Source of the DNA: Clostridia bacterium
GTDB lineage: Bacteria; Bacillota; Clostridia; Saccharofermentanales; Saccharofermentanaceae
Direction of reading: 5' to 3'
Length of the DNA stretch: 64,000 bases
Assembly: GCA_016281535.1 (NCBI GenBank)
Contig: JAEEIT010000086.1
Span: 17,393 to 81,392, forward strand
Shown: in pieces, positions 39,784-48,725 of the stretch
Layout of the letters: every line of letters begins with the position of its first letter
Numbering within the stretch: position 1 is the stretch's first letter
The notes under the pieces: generated by a model
Database searches by the model: none
What the model was told of the DNA's origin: nothing
The model's input: the letters and a program-made list of their open reading frames with translations, nothing else
Program-made: the position numbers and the translations under genes

Positions 39784-40875
39784 ATGGATCGGGACATAAT
39801 TCTGTCGCCAATACGGGTACTTGATGCCACTCTCCTGAAGGATCGTGGTTTCTTCCTGCATGTGACAGATGATGTGACCTCGTATATACGTGCGGTCTTG
39901 TCAGATCCCAGGAAACGTTATTTCCTCGCATCCACTATGGTTAATGAAGAAAAGAAGATCATTGCAGTACTCGGACTTGCGAATATCTCAAGCATCCACA
40001 ACAGCGCGGAAATGGTGATGTTTTTCCCTTCGGATATTCAGGAAGAAGAGAAGAAAGACGAGGAAATACTACGGATCGGTGCCCTTGACCGTTTCATGCG
40101 TCTTGCATTCTTCGATATTCAGATCCATCGTATCTCTATCGTGATTCCGGTTACAGATACTCAGTCGGAAAGAATTCTTGCGGGTTGCCATATGCGGCAG
40201 GAGGCACTCCTTGAGGAAGCGCTGCGCTATGATGATTCGTATGTTGATGGCGCACTGTTTTCTCTTCTCGATTCAGAGTATCCTGATTACTCTGTAGGCT
40301 TTGTTCCGTTTAAGACAGCTGTGATCGCGATACGGGGCGATAATGAAGTGGTCGAATCCACCCATTTCCTGAACTATGGGAAGAAGGTGGAGGGTGTGCT
40401 GGAACGGAATGTGGCGATCCGATGTGGAATCGCTGATGCGAACGGTGTTCTGAAAGAGGCCGGTTCGCCGGAATATGCCGAACTGTTTGATTTGTCTTTC
40501 CCGGATGAAGTGGCGCGCTGTATGCGGGAACTTGCAGAGTATTTCCAGAAAAGACGGTCCTCGTTTACGATCCACGCCAAACCGATCCGAGGGAGTGATT
40601 TCCAGAAGAAGGTCTGGGAGAAGATCCTTGATATCCCTTATGGTGGTACGTGCAGTTATGAGGATATAGCGCTTCTTCTTACAGGAGGAGACAAGAATAC
40701 GGCAAAGAATCTTACTCGTGCGGTAGGTGCCGCCTGTTCGGATAATCCGCTTCCGATCCTTGTTCCGTGTCACCGCATCATCGGTAAGGATGGCCGTCTG
40801 GTCGGATTCTCCGGCGGACTGGAAATCAAAGAATTCCTTCTGAATCATGAGATGTTCGGTATACATATTTGTTAA
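39784..40875 (+). CDS. Fusion: N-terminal GNAT-like acetyltransferase + C-terminal methylated-DNA-[protein]-cysteine S-methyltransferase
   Basis: 'HRISIVIPVTDTQSERILAGCHMRQEALLEEALRYDDSYVDGALFSLLDSEY' (RimL-like) and 'FQKKVWEKILDIPYGGTCSYEDIA...NPLPILVPCHRIIGKDGRLVGFSGGLEIKEFLL'. Confidence 0.85.
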   Translation: MDRDIILSPIRVLDATLLKDRGFFLHVTDDVTSYIRAVLSDPRKRYFLASTMVNEEKKIIAVLGLANISSIHNSAEMVMFFPSDIQEEEKKDEEILRIGALDRFMRLAFFDIQIHRISIVIPVTDTQSERILAGCHMRQEALLEEALRYDDSYVDGALFSLLDSEYPDYSVGFVPFKTAVIAIRGDNEVVESTHFLNYGKKVEGVLERNVAIRCGIADANGVLKEAGSPEYAELFDLSFPDEVARCMRELAEYFQKRRSSFTIHAKPIRGSDFQKKVWEKILDIPYGGTCSYEDIALLLTGGDKNTAKNLTRAVGAACSDNPLPILVPCHRIIGKDGRLVGFSGGLEIKEFLLNHEMFGIHIC

Positions 40876-40899
40876 TTCTTTGCGAAAGGAATGAATATC

Positions 40900-41532
40900 A
40901 TGAAAATCAATATTTCTCCATCAACTATGTTGAATCCTGTTCCTGTGGTAATGGTTTCCTGCGCCGGAAAGAATCCGGAGAATCCAGAAACAAGACCCAA
41001 CATCTGTACGGTGGCATGGGCAGGCACGATCAATTCCGAACCGCCGATGGTCTCTGTTTCAATCAGGAAATCCAGGCATTCGCACGATCTTATTCTGGAA
41101 AGCCAGGAGTTTGTCATTAATCTGGTGAATAAGAAACTCGCCAAAGCCTGCGATTATTGCGGTGTCCGATCCGGTGCCAATGAGGACAAATTCCGGAAAA
41201 CAGAACTTACCCCTGAAGTGGCGCCGGGATTGAAGTATGCGCCTCAGATCGCAGAATCACCTGTATCCATCAGCTGCAAGCTAAAAGACATCATCGAACT
41301 GGGTTCTCATGATATGTTTCTGGCTGAAGTGGTCGGTGTTTCTGTTGACGAGAAACTGATGGATGATAAGGGGAAGATCTGCCTGGAGAAAGCCAAACTT
41401 GTCGCCTATTGTCATGGTGAGTATTACTCTTTAGGGGAGATGTTAGGATTCTTCGGATACTCCGTAGCCTCTAAAGAAGCACTTAAACGTAGAATGCCTG
41501 TGAAAAAGTCAAGGAAAAGTAACAAAAAGTAG
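40900..41532 (+). CDS. Flavin reductase-like FMN-binding protein
   Basis: 'NICTVAWAGTINSEPPMVSVSIRKSRHSHDLILESQEFVINLVN'. Confidence 0.88.
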   Translation: MKINISPSTMLNPVPVVMVSCAGKNPENPETRPNICTVAWAGTINSEPPMVSVSIRKSRHSHDLILESQEFVINLVNKKLAKACDYCGVRSGANEDKFRKTELTPEVAPGLKYAPQIAESPVSISCKLKDIIELGSHDMFLAEVVGVSVDEKLMDDKGKICLEKAKLVAYCHGEYYSLGEMLGFFGYSVASKEALKRRMPVKKSRKSNKK

Positions 41533-41552
41533 GCGAGAATGGTCTGAAAATG

Positions 41553-41582
41553 TTGACAATCGAAGTATTTTATCAGTAAAAT
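41553..41582 (+). promoter_or_regulatory. Sigma-A type promoter upstream of rny
   Basis: TTGACA-N18-TAAAAT. Confidence 0.65.
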
Positions 41583-41649
41583 TAGAAGGTGGTCCGTATG
41601 TCGGGCTTCATATTTGAATCTTGAAAACTAAATATTGGAGGTGAGTACC

Positions 41650-43224
41650 ATAGAACTTTGGTTAGCAATTCTACTTATTGTAATTGCTTTCGCAGTCGGT
41701 GCTCTCATCAGTGTAGGATTTTCCGTATTATATTACCGCAAGGGCATGTCCGCTAAGCAGAAGAAGCTTGCTGAGGACGTGGCTAAAGCAGAAGAGAATG
41801 CAGAAAGAGTAATTGGTGAGGCGCAGAAGGCTGCTGAAAGCAGAAAGAGAGAACTTCTCTTACAGGCAAAGGAGGAAATCACGAATGCCAAGCTCGATCT
41901 TGAGAAGGACGTTCGCGAAAAGAAATCCGAACTTGCCAGAGAGAGAAACCGTCTAGAGCAGAAAGAGGAGTCCTTAAACCGCAAGACCGAAACGATGGAA
42001 CAGAAGGAAAGTGCCCTCGAGAGCCGCGTCCGTGATGTCATGGCTCTGGAAGAGAAGGCGAAAGAGCTGGAACATCAGAAGGTGATTGAACTTGAGAAGG
42101 TATCCGGATTGTCAGTATCGGATGCCAGAAGCCTTGTTCTTGATGCTGCACAGCGTGAATACAGTCATGATATGGCTGTCATGCTTAAGCAGATGGAAGA
42201 GCAGACTAAGGCTGAAGCGGATAAGAAGGCCCGAGAGGTTGTTGTTAACGCGATACAGCGTTATGCGTCAGATTATGTGTCTGAAGTGACCGTATCTGTT
42301 GTTTCCCTTCCGAATGATGAGATGAAGGGAAGAATTATTGGCCGTGAAGGCAGAAACATCCGTGCGATCGAAACGAGCACCGGTGTAGATATCATCATTG
42401 ATGATACGCCTGAGGCTGTTATTCTTTCGAGTTTTGATCCGATCCGGCGTGAGATTGCCCGATTGACGATCGAAAGATTGATTTTGGATGGCCGTATCCA
42501 TCCTGCGAGAATCGAAGAGATGTCTCACAAAGCCCGTAAGGAAGTTAACCAGACGATTAAACAAGAGGGTGAGAGAGCCGCTTTTGACACGGGAATCGTC
42601 GGGTTAAATCCAGAGATTATCAAGTATCTGGGAAGACTGCGTTATCGTACCAGTTACGGGCAGAATGTGCTACAGCATTCAATTGAAGTCGCCTGGCTTG
42701 CCAGCATGATGGCGGCAGAATTAGGACTGGATGAGATGCTTGCTCGGAGAGCAGGTTTGTTGCATGATATCGGAAAAGCTGCTGATTTTGAACTTGAAGG
42801 TTCTCATATTGATCTCGGTGCGGACATCGCACGCCGCTATAAAGAGAATGATACCGTAATTAACGCGATCATGTCTCACCATGGCGATTGTGAACCGACT
42901 TCGGAGATTTCGGTACTTGTGGCTGCAGCGGATGCAATCTCCGCGGCAAGACCGGGTGCACGTCGTGAGAATATGGAGACCTATGTCAAGCGAATCCAGA
43001 AGCTGGAGGAAATCGCTACGAGTTTCGATGGTGTCGAGAAAGCTTTTGCAATCCAGGCAGGTCGTGAGATCCGCGTGATGGTAAGTCCGGAGAAAGTAAC
43101 GGACGATGACATGATCCTGAAAGCCCGTGATATCTGTAAGAAGATCGAGGAAGAACTCGATTATCCGGGACAGATCAAAGTCAATATTATCCGTGAGACT
43201 CGTGCTTCGGATGTGGCAAAGTAA
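41650..43224 (+). CDS. rny: Ribonuclease Y; start uncertain (ATA 41650, GTG 41641 or TTG 41635)
   Basis: N-terminal TM + coiled coil, KH '[45 protein letters not shown]', HD '[17 protein letters not shown]...[11 protein letters not shown]'. Confidence 0.93.
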   Translation: MELWLAILLIVIAFAVGALISVGFSVLYYRKGMSAKQKKLAEDVAKAEENAERVIGEAQKAAESRKRELLLQAKEEITNAKLDLEKDVREKKSELARERNRLEQKEESLNRKTETMEQKESALESRVRDVMALEEKAKELEHQKVIELEKVSGLSVSDARSLVLDAAQREYSHDMAVMLKQMEEQTKAEADKKAREVVVNAIQRYASDYVSEVTVSVVSLPNDEMKGRIIGREGRNIRAIETSTGVDIIIDDTPEAVILSSFDPIRREIARLTIERLILDGRIHPARIEEMSHKARKEVNQTIKQEGERAAFDTGIVGLNPEIIKYLGRLRYRTSYGQNVLQHSIEVAWLASMMAAELGLDEMLARRAGLLHDIGKAADFELEGSHIDLGADIARRYKENDTVINAIMSHHGDCEPTSEISVLVAAADAISAARPGARRENMETYVKRIQKLEEIATSFDGVEKAFAIQAGREIRVMVSPEKVTDDDMILKARDICKKIEEELDYPGQIKVNIIRETRASDVAK

Positions 43225-43240
43225 GAGCAAAAACCAGAAA

Positions 43241-43279
43241 AAAGAGTCTTCTTCTGAAAAGAGGAAGACTCTTTTTTTC
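43241..43279 (+). terminator. Intrinsic terminator after rny
   Basis: aaagagtcttcttctgaaaagaggaagactctttttttcc. Confidence 0.85.
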
Positions 43280-43346
43280 CTTATTTATATATTTATGGTA
43301 AAATAGCACGTAAGCTTAAGTACAGATGAGACGTTAGGAGAAGAAT

Positions 43347-44135
43347 TTGCGGGTATTATTCGTTGGAGACGTTGTTGCGCATCCCGGCAAACGGATCTTG
43401 AAGAACAAATTAAGGGCATTCCTTACTGAACATTCGGTGGATGCCTGTGTTGTGAACGCAGAGAACGTTGCAGCGGGTCTGGGTGTGAATTATCCGTCTG
43501 TGAAAGAGATATTCAGCTATGGTGCGGATTGCATCTCTTTAGGTAATCATGCTTTCTCCTGTCCGGATTATCTCCGCTTCGCCGATTCAGAATGCAAAGT
43601 CATACGCCCCGGCAATGTCAGCGAAGCCTGGCCCGGATATTCTTGCTGTCTTCTTGATCTGGGGCAGAAAGGACGGCTCCTTGTTGTCGCGCTCTTGGGA
43701 CAGGTTTTCGTAACACCCATGGCCGATTCGCCGTTCCGGTACTTCCAGGACCACATTAATATGTGGAAAGAGGAGTATAATCCCACCAATATTCTTGTTG
43801 ATTTCCACGCTGAAACGACAAGTGAGAAGGGTGCGATGGGGTATTTTGCAGATGGAAAGGTCTCGCTGGTACTGGGGACGCATACGCATGTTCAGACCGC
43901 GGATGAGACGATCCTTCCTTGTGGGACCGGCTTTATCAGCGACGTCGGTATGACCGGTACGATGAGCGGGATCCTCGGAATGGAGCCGGAAGCTTCGATC
44001 CGGCGTCTGGCAGATAAACTTCCGGCTAGATATACCGCTGCCGACGGGCCTGCTGAAATGAATGCAGTTCTGGCAGAATTGAATATTGAAAATGGTAAAT
44101 GCACGAAGATTGAAAGGATAAGAATATATGAATAG
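43347..44135 (+). CDS. ymdB: YmdB family metallophosphoesterase (TTG start)
   Basis: 'VLFVGDVVAHPGKRILKNKL', 'ISLGNHAFSCPDYLRF', 'VDFHAETTSEKGAMGYFADGKVSLVLGTHTHVQTAD'; follows rny. Confidence 0.93.
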   Translation: MRVLFVGDVVAHPGKRILKNKLRAFLTEHSVDACVVNAENVAAGLGVNYPSVKEIFSYGADCISLGNHAFSCPDYLRFADSECKVIRPGNVSEAWPGYSCCLLDLGQKGRLLVVALLGQVFVTPMADSPFRYFQDHINMWKEEYNPTNILVDFHAETTSEKGAMGYFADGKVSLVLGTHTHVQTADETILPCGTGFISDVGMTGTMSGILGMEPEASIRRLADKLPARYTAADGPAEMNAVLAELNIENGKCTKIERIRIYE

Positions 44136-44760
44136 ACTCCGTAAACCAACATGGATTACGTATGTATTGTATGTTGAAGTACTTGTTGTGCTGGTTTTCA
44201 TCGACCAGTTCACGAAGGATCTGATTACGAAATCACTTGCCCTGTCGCAGGTCGATCCTGTAATCAAGGGATTCTTCTCGCTTATGTATGTACGAAATAC
44301 CGGTAGTGCTTTTAGCATGTTTGCATCGAAATCCTGGGGGGTCACGTTCTTGAGCGTGATATCTGCCATCGCATTTCTGGTGGTGATTTTCCTCGCTTTC
44401 TTCGTACTTGTGAAGTATTGGAGCAGGAGAATGTCTATGTGCCTTATATTCCTGGCGGCAGGAACGCTGGGGAATCTGATCGACCGTGTCCGTCTGAAGT
44501 ATGTTGTAGACTTCCTGCGTTTTGATTTCGGAAGTTATACCTTCCCGATCTTTAATGTTGCGGATATTTGTGTAACACTATCCTGTATCGCATTAGCTGT
44601 TCTTCTGATCTTCAACGAGAAGTTTATCCCCGAGATTCCGTTCAATTCTGAGGAGGAAAAACCTATGTACCATAATCCTCTGGCGGAGAAAGAATCCGGG
44701 AAGCACATCGAAGAAGAGATCCGGGAGCTCGAAAAGAAGGAAAAAGAGAATCGTAGATGA
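44128..44760 (+). CDS. lspA: Lipoprotein signal peptidase
   Basis: 'VVLVFIDQFTKDLITKSL', 'VRNTGSAFSMF', 'AGTLGNLIDRVRLKYVVDFLRFDFGSYTFPIFNVADICV'. Confidence 0.93.
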   Translation: MNRLRKPTWITYVLYVEVLVVLVFIDQFTKDLITKSLALSQVDPVIKGFFSLMYVRNTGSAFSMFASKSWGVTFLSVISAIAFLVVIFLAFFVLVKYWSRRMSMCLIFLAAGTLGNLIDRVRLKYVVDFLRFDFGSYTFPIFNVADICVTLSCIALAVLLIFNEKFIPEIPFNSEEEKPMYHNPLAEKESGKHIEEEIRELEKKEKENRR

Positions 44761-45665
44761 TCGAGTCATATATCGTTGAAAACTATCAGGGACGTATAGA
44801 TTCCTACATTCCGTTGGCTTGCCCGGACCTTACGCGTTCAAGGGCATCTCAGCTGATCTCGGACGGTGCGGTGACAGTGGACGGAAAGAAAGTCAAGGCT
44901 TCGTTTAAGGTTTTCGGGGGAGAAACGCTGGAAATTGATTTCCCGCCACCGGTGGATACGGATGCGAAACCGGAGAATATTCCTCTTGACATCGTTTATG
45001 AGGATGATGATCTGATCATAATCAATAAACCGCAAGGGATGGTGGTTCATCCTGCGCCTGGTCATTATTCGGGAACTTTAGTCAATGCACTGCTCTATCA
45101 TTGTGCCGGGAAACTTTCCGACATTAACGGCGTGATCCGTCCGGGTATCGTTCACCGCATCGATATGGATACTTCCGGATTGATGGTTGCCGTGAAGAAT
45201 AATGAGACGCACCTTGCGATGGCGGAGATGATCGCAAGACACGAGGTGGTCCGTGAATACAGAGCCTGTGTGTATGGTATTGTTGACTCGGATAAAGGAA
45301 CGATCCATGCTCCGATAGGCCGTGCGACGAATGACCGGCGCAAGATGACAGTGTGCGAAGGCGGGAAAGATTCCATAACGCATTTCGAAGTGATCGAGCG
45401 TTTTCGTAAAGGTACGGATCTTCTTTGCCGTCTGGAGACCGGAAGAACGCATCAGATCCGTGCGCATATGACCTATATCGGCCATCCTTGTATCGGGGAT
45501 CCGCTCTATGCACCGAAAAGAGAGAAGTATAACCTGCACGGACAGGCACTACACAGTACTTCGATCCGGTTTATTCATCCTCGAACAGAGCAGGTGATGG
45601 ACTTCCGGGCGCCGATCCCGGAGCATTACAGCAGACTTCTTGAGATCCTGCGTAATGATGTGTAA
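44757..45665 (+). CDS. rluD: RluA/RluD family pseudouridine synthase
   Basis: S4 domain then 'LIIINKPQGMVVHPAPGHYSGTLVNALLYH', 'GIVHRIDMDTSGLMVAVKN', 'ETGRTHQIRAHM'. Confidence 0.94.
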   Translation: MIESYIVENYQGRIDSYIPLACPDLTRSRASQLISDGAVTVDGKKVKASFKVFGGETLEIDFPPPVDTDAKPENIPLDIVYEDDDLIIINKPQGMVVHPAPGHYSGTLVNALLYHCAGKLSDINGVIRPGIVHRIDMDTSGLMVAVKNNETHLAMAEMIARHEVVREYRACVYGIVDSDKGTIHAPIGRATNDRRKMTVCEGGKDSITHFEVIERFRKGTDLLCRLETGRTHQIRAHMTYIGHPCIGDPLYAPKREKYNLHGQALHSTSIRFIHPRTEQVMDFRAPIPEHYSRLLEILRNDV

Positions 45666-45679
45666 AGGAGTCTTGGGAA

Positions 45680-46642
45680 TTGAACGAAGATAATGTTATT
45701 TCTGTAGAAAACCTGGATGAGATTTCCTCAAACAACTGCGCATGGCTGAATACAGCCTCTGAGCAGCTCGGCTGTGAGCTGGTTGCGCTCAATAACGGAA
45801 TTCTGGTTAATGGTGAAGAATCGAGGATGGAAGATGCCCGTGCGGTGATTGCTGCTATGGATCAGATCCTGTCGCGTAAAGAGCAGCTTGATGTGCTGGC
45901 GGTGAGATATTTGTGCATCCTTCAGAAGCAGCATCGTCTTTCAGAATTTATGGCGGATGAAGATCCTGTTATCCTGACCACTCCTCAGGGCCGTTCCGTC
46001 CGGGCGAAAACGCTGGGGCAGCGGGTATATGTGGATGCCATGGCGAAGAACGATGTGGTTATCTGTAAGGGACCTGCCGGATCCGGCAAGACATTCCTGG
46101 GTGTGGCGATGGGCGTTCTCGCACTCCGGGACCGTACGGTTTCCAGGATCATTCTGACCAGACCTGCTGTGGAAGCAGGTGAGAAACTGGGTTATCTGCC
46201 CGGAGATATTGAGGAGAAGGTAGATCCGTATATGCGTCCGATCTATGATGCGCTTCTGGAATTGATGGGCAGGGAGGCTTTCGAACGGAATATGGAACGT
46301 GGAGTGATCGAAGTTTCTCCTCTTGCCTATATGAGAGGCCGGAATCTTGATGATTCCTATATCCTGCTGGATGAGGCGCAGAATACGACGATCGAGCAGA
46401 TGATGATGTTCCTTACCCGTATGGGAATGAATTCGCGTGTCTGTGTCTGTGGCGACACGACCCAGATCGACCTTCCGTCCGGCTATGCCAACGGACTGGA
46501 TGATGCGATGCATATTTTGTCTGATATTTCCGGAATTGCATGTGTTTCTCTTCAGGAGACGGATATCGTGAGAAATCCGTTGGTACAAAAGATCATAATG
46601 GCTTATAATGCAAGGGAAAGGAGAAGGGGCGGACATGCGTAA
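45680..46642 (+). CDS. phoH: PhoH family ATPase (TTG start)
   Basis: 'KTLGQRVYVDAMAKNDVVICKGPAGSGKTFLGVAMG', 'ILTRPAVEAGEKLGYLPGDIEEKVDPYMRP'. Confidence 0.94.
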   Translation: MNEDNVISVENLDEISSNNCAWLNTASEQLGCELVALNNGILVNGEESRMEDARAVIAAMDQILSRKEQLDVLAVRYLCILQKQHRLSEFMADEDPVILTTPQGRSVRAKTLGQRVYVDAMAKNDVVICKGPAGSGKTFLGVAMGVLALRDRTVSRIILTRPAVEAGEKLGYLPGDIEEKVDPYMRPIYDALLELMGREAFERNMERGVIEVSPLAYMRGRNLDDSYILLDEAQNTTIEQMMMFLTRMGMNSRVCVCGDTTQIDLPSGYANGLDDAMHILSDISGIACVSLQETDIVRNPLVQKIIMAYNARERRRGGHA

Positions 46643-48725
46643 TTCTTCGAAGAAGAACCAGAAACTTTTCAAAGCGATACGTATCTCTTCCATGGTACTG
46701 CTGGCAGTACTGATGGTCTCGATCGTCTATTTCGGATCGCTTCCGAAGAAGTATGATGTGTACCAGGGTCAGACCAGTGAGTATGATATTACGGCTTCAC
46801 GTTCCGTAACCGATACCTATGAGACGGAGCGGCGTGCGCTGCTTGCCAAGTCCGAAGTCGCCCCTGTTTATGTGATCTCGGATGATGTTTCTCTTGCCAA
46901 TACGGGAATCGTGGAGGATTTCTTCCATTATTGTTCGGAACTCCGTAAGGGGAATGTGGATGATATGGGCATGGTCATCCGGAATAAAGATGAGATGACC
47001 GATCTTCTTGTGAAAGCCGTGAAAGAGTCATATAATTTCGATCTGCCTTCCGATGCGGCGTATACGCTTGCGAATATTTCTTTTATTGATTATGAGTATA
47101 TCGAATCCGAAGCGAAACAAATCACGGAAATGATCAATATGGCTTCGCTGGATAGTCAGGGGCTTCAGGTGGAGATCAATGAATACTGCTCTCATGTGAA
47201 GAACAGTAAGACCCATGAGGATACGGACTATATTTCTTCCGGCGATCTTGTGAAAGTGATATTGAACCGTCTTCTCAAGCCTAATGCCGCCTACGATTCG
47301 AAAGCAACTGAATTGGCCAGAACGACGGCGTATAACAATGCCGTCAGCGAACCGGTCCTGATTCAGAAAGGCACTCGTATCGTAAGTGTAGGGGAGACGA
47401 TCTCGCCACATATGTACAGTCAGCTCCGTGATCTGGACCTGCTTCCGAATAATTCTTTTAACTTCCTGCTTCTGATCGGCATTATCGTATATATAGCCAT
47501 CATTTTCCTGGCGGGAGCCTTCTATCTGAGCCGTTATGAGCAGGTATATGTGAATGACTCGAAGACGTGGCTGACATTTATGATTGCATTTATCGTGCCA
47601 TTGATCTCGAGCCGGTATTTGTCGTCGATCTCGCCATTGTTCTCAACGATCTTGTTTACGGCAGTGGTTTACGCGGCGTATCTTGGCATACAGGGCGGTA
47701 TTACTCTAAGTATCCTGTCGATGCTGGTAGTTCTGCCGATGAGCGGATTTAATACGGAGCTGATCTTCGTCTCGATCATCAGTATTTATGTCTGTTCTGT
47801 CATTGCCGGTCAGCAAAACCATAAGTATAATGCGGCGACGCTGATCATCTTTACCTGTGTGGCTTCCTTGACGGCTTCTCTCGGCTATAATCTCGTGACG
47901 CAGTCTTCGACTACGGATACTTTTAATTCGGCATTATGGGCAGTAATCGGAACGGGCTGTTCGGTCGTCGCGGCGATCGGTTTCCAGCCTATCTTCGAGT
48001 TGATATCGAATACAGCATCGCCGATGCGCCTTCTCGATCTCGCACAACAGAGTCATCCACTTCAGAAAAGGCTCTTCCTCGAGGCGCCGGGTACATTCCA
48101 GCATAGCATGATGGTTGCCAATCTTGCAGATTCCGCTGCGGAGGCGATCGGTGCGAACGCGCTTCTTTGTAAGGTGGGCTCGTATTACCATGACATCGGT
48201 AAACTGGAGCGCCCGGAGTATTTCACGGAGAACCAGCAGGATGGGGTCAATCCTCACGATAAGCTGCCGGTGGAGAAGAGTATTGAAATCATTACGGCAC
48301 ATCCCTCTGATGGTCTGAAACTGGCGAAGAAGTTCCGTCTTCCGATGCCGATTCAGAATATTATTCTGGAGCATCATGGTACGACTTGTCCCGGTTACTT
48401 CTATATGAAGGCGCAGAAAGAGGCAGAGGAGAAAGGTGAACCTATGCCGTCGAAAGAGAGTTTCTCGTATAAGGGATCTGTGCCTTCGACAAGAGAATCG
48501 GCTATTATCATGATTGCTGACTCGTGTGAGGCGGCCGTCCGATCCCGAGGAGTGCACGACGTAGAAGAGGGTGAAGTGCTTTTCCGTAAGATCATTAAGT
48601 CGAAAATTGATGAGGATCAGCTGGTACACTCGGGGCTTTCCTTCGATGACCTTGAGAAGATCGTCGGCGCGTTTATCCAGGTGTATGCCGGTTTCTTCCA
48701 TGAAAGGGTGAAGTATCCAGAATGA
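46635..48725 (+). CDS. pgpH: 7TM-HD family phosphohydrolase, PgpH-like
   Basis: Extracytoplasmic 7TMR-HDED region, multiple TMs, HD 'GTFQHSMMVANLADSAAEAIGANALLCKVGSYYHDIGKLERPEYF'. Confidence 0.92.
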   Translation: MRNSSKKNQKLFKAIRISSMVLLAVLMVSIVYFGSLPKKYDVYQGQTSEYDITASRSVTDTYETERRALLAKSEVAPVYVISDDVSLANTGIVEDFFHYCSELRKGNVDDMGMVIRNKDEMTDLLVKAVKESYNFDLPSDAAYTLANISFIDYEYIESEAKQITEMINMASLDSQGLQVEINEYCSHVKNSKTHEDTDYISSGDLVKVILNRLLKPNAAYDSKATELARTTAYNNAVSEPVLIQKGTRIVSVGETISPHMYSQLRDLDLLPNNSFNFLLLIGIIVYIAIIFLAGAFYLSRYEQVYVNDSKTWLTFMIAFIVPLISSRYLSSISPLFSTILFTAVVYAAYLGIQGGITLSILSMLVVLPMSGFNTELIFVSIISIYVCSVIAGQQNHKYNAATLIIFTCVASLTASLGYNLVTQSSTTDTFNSALWAVIGTGCSVVAAIGFQPIFELISNTASPMRLLDLAQQSHPLQKRLFLEAPGTFQHSMMVANLADSAAEAIGANALLCKVGSYYHDIGKLERPEYFTENQQDGVNPHDKLPVEKSIEIITAHPSDGLKLAKKFRLPMPIQNIILEHHGTTCPGYFYMKAQKEAEEKGEPMPSKESFSYKGSVPSTRESAIIMIADSCEAAVRSRGVHDVEEGEVLFRKIIKSKIDEDQLVHSGLSFDDLEKIVGAFIQVYAGFFHERVKYPE

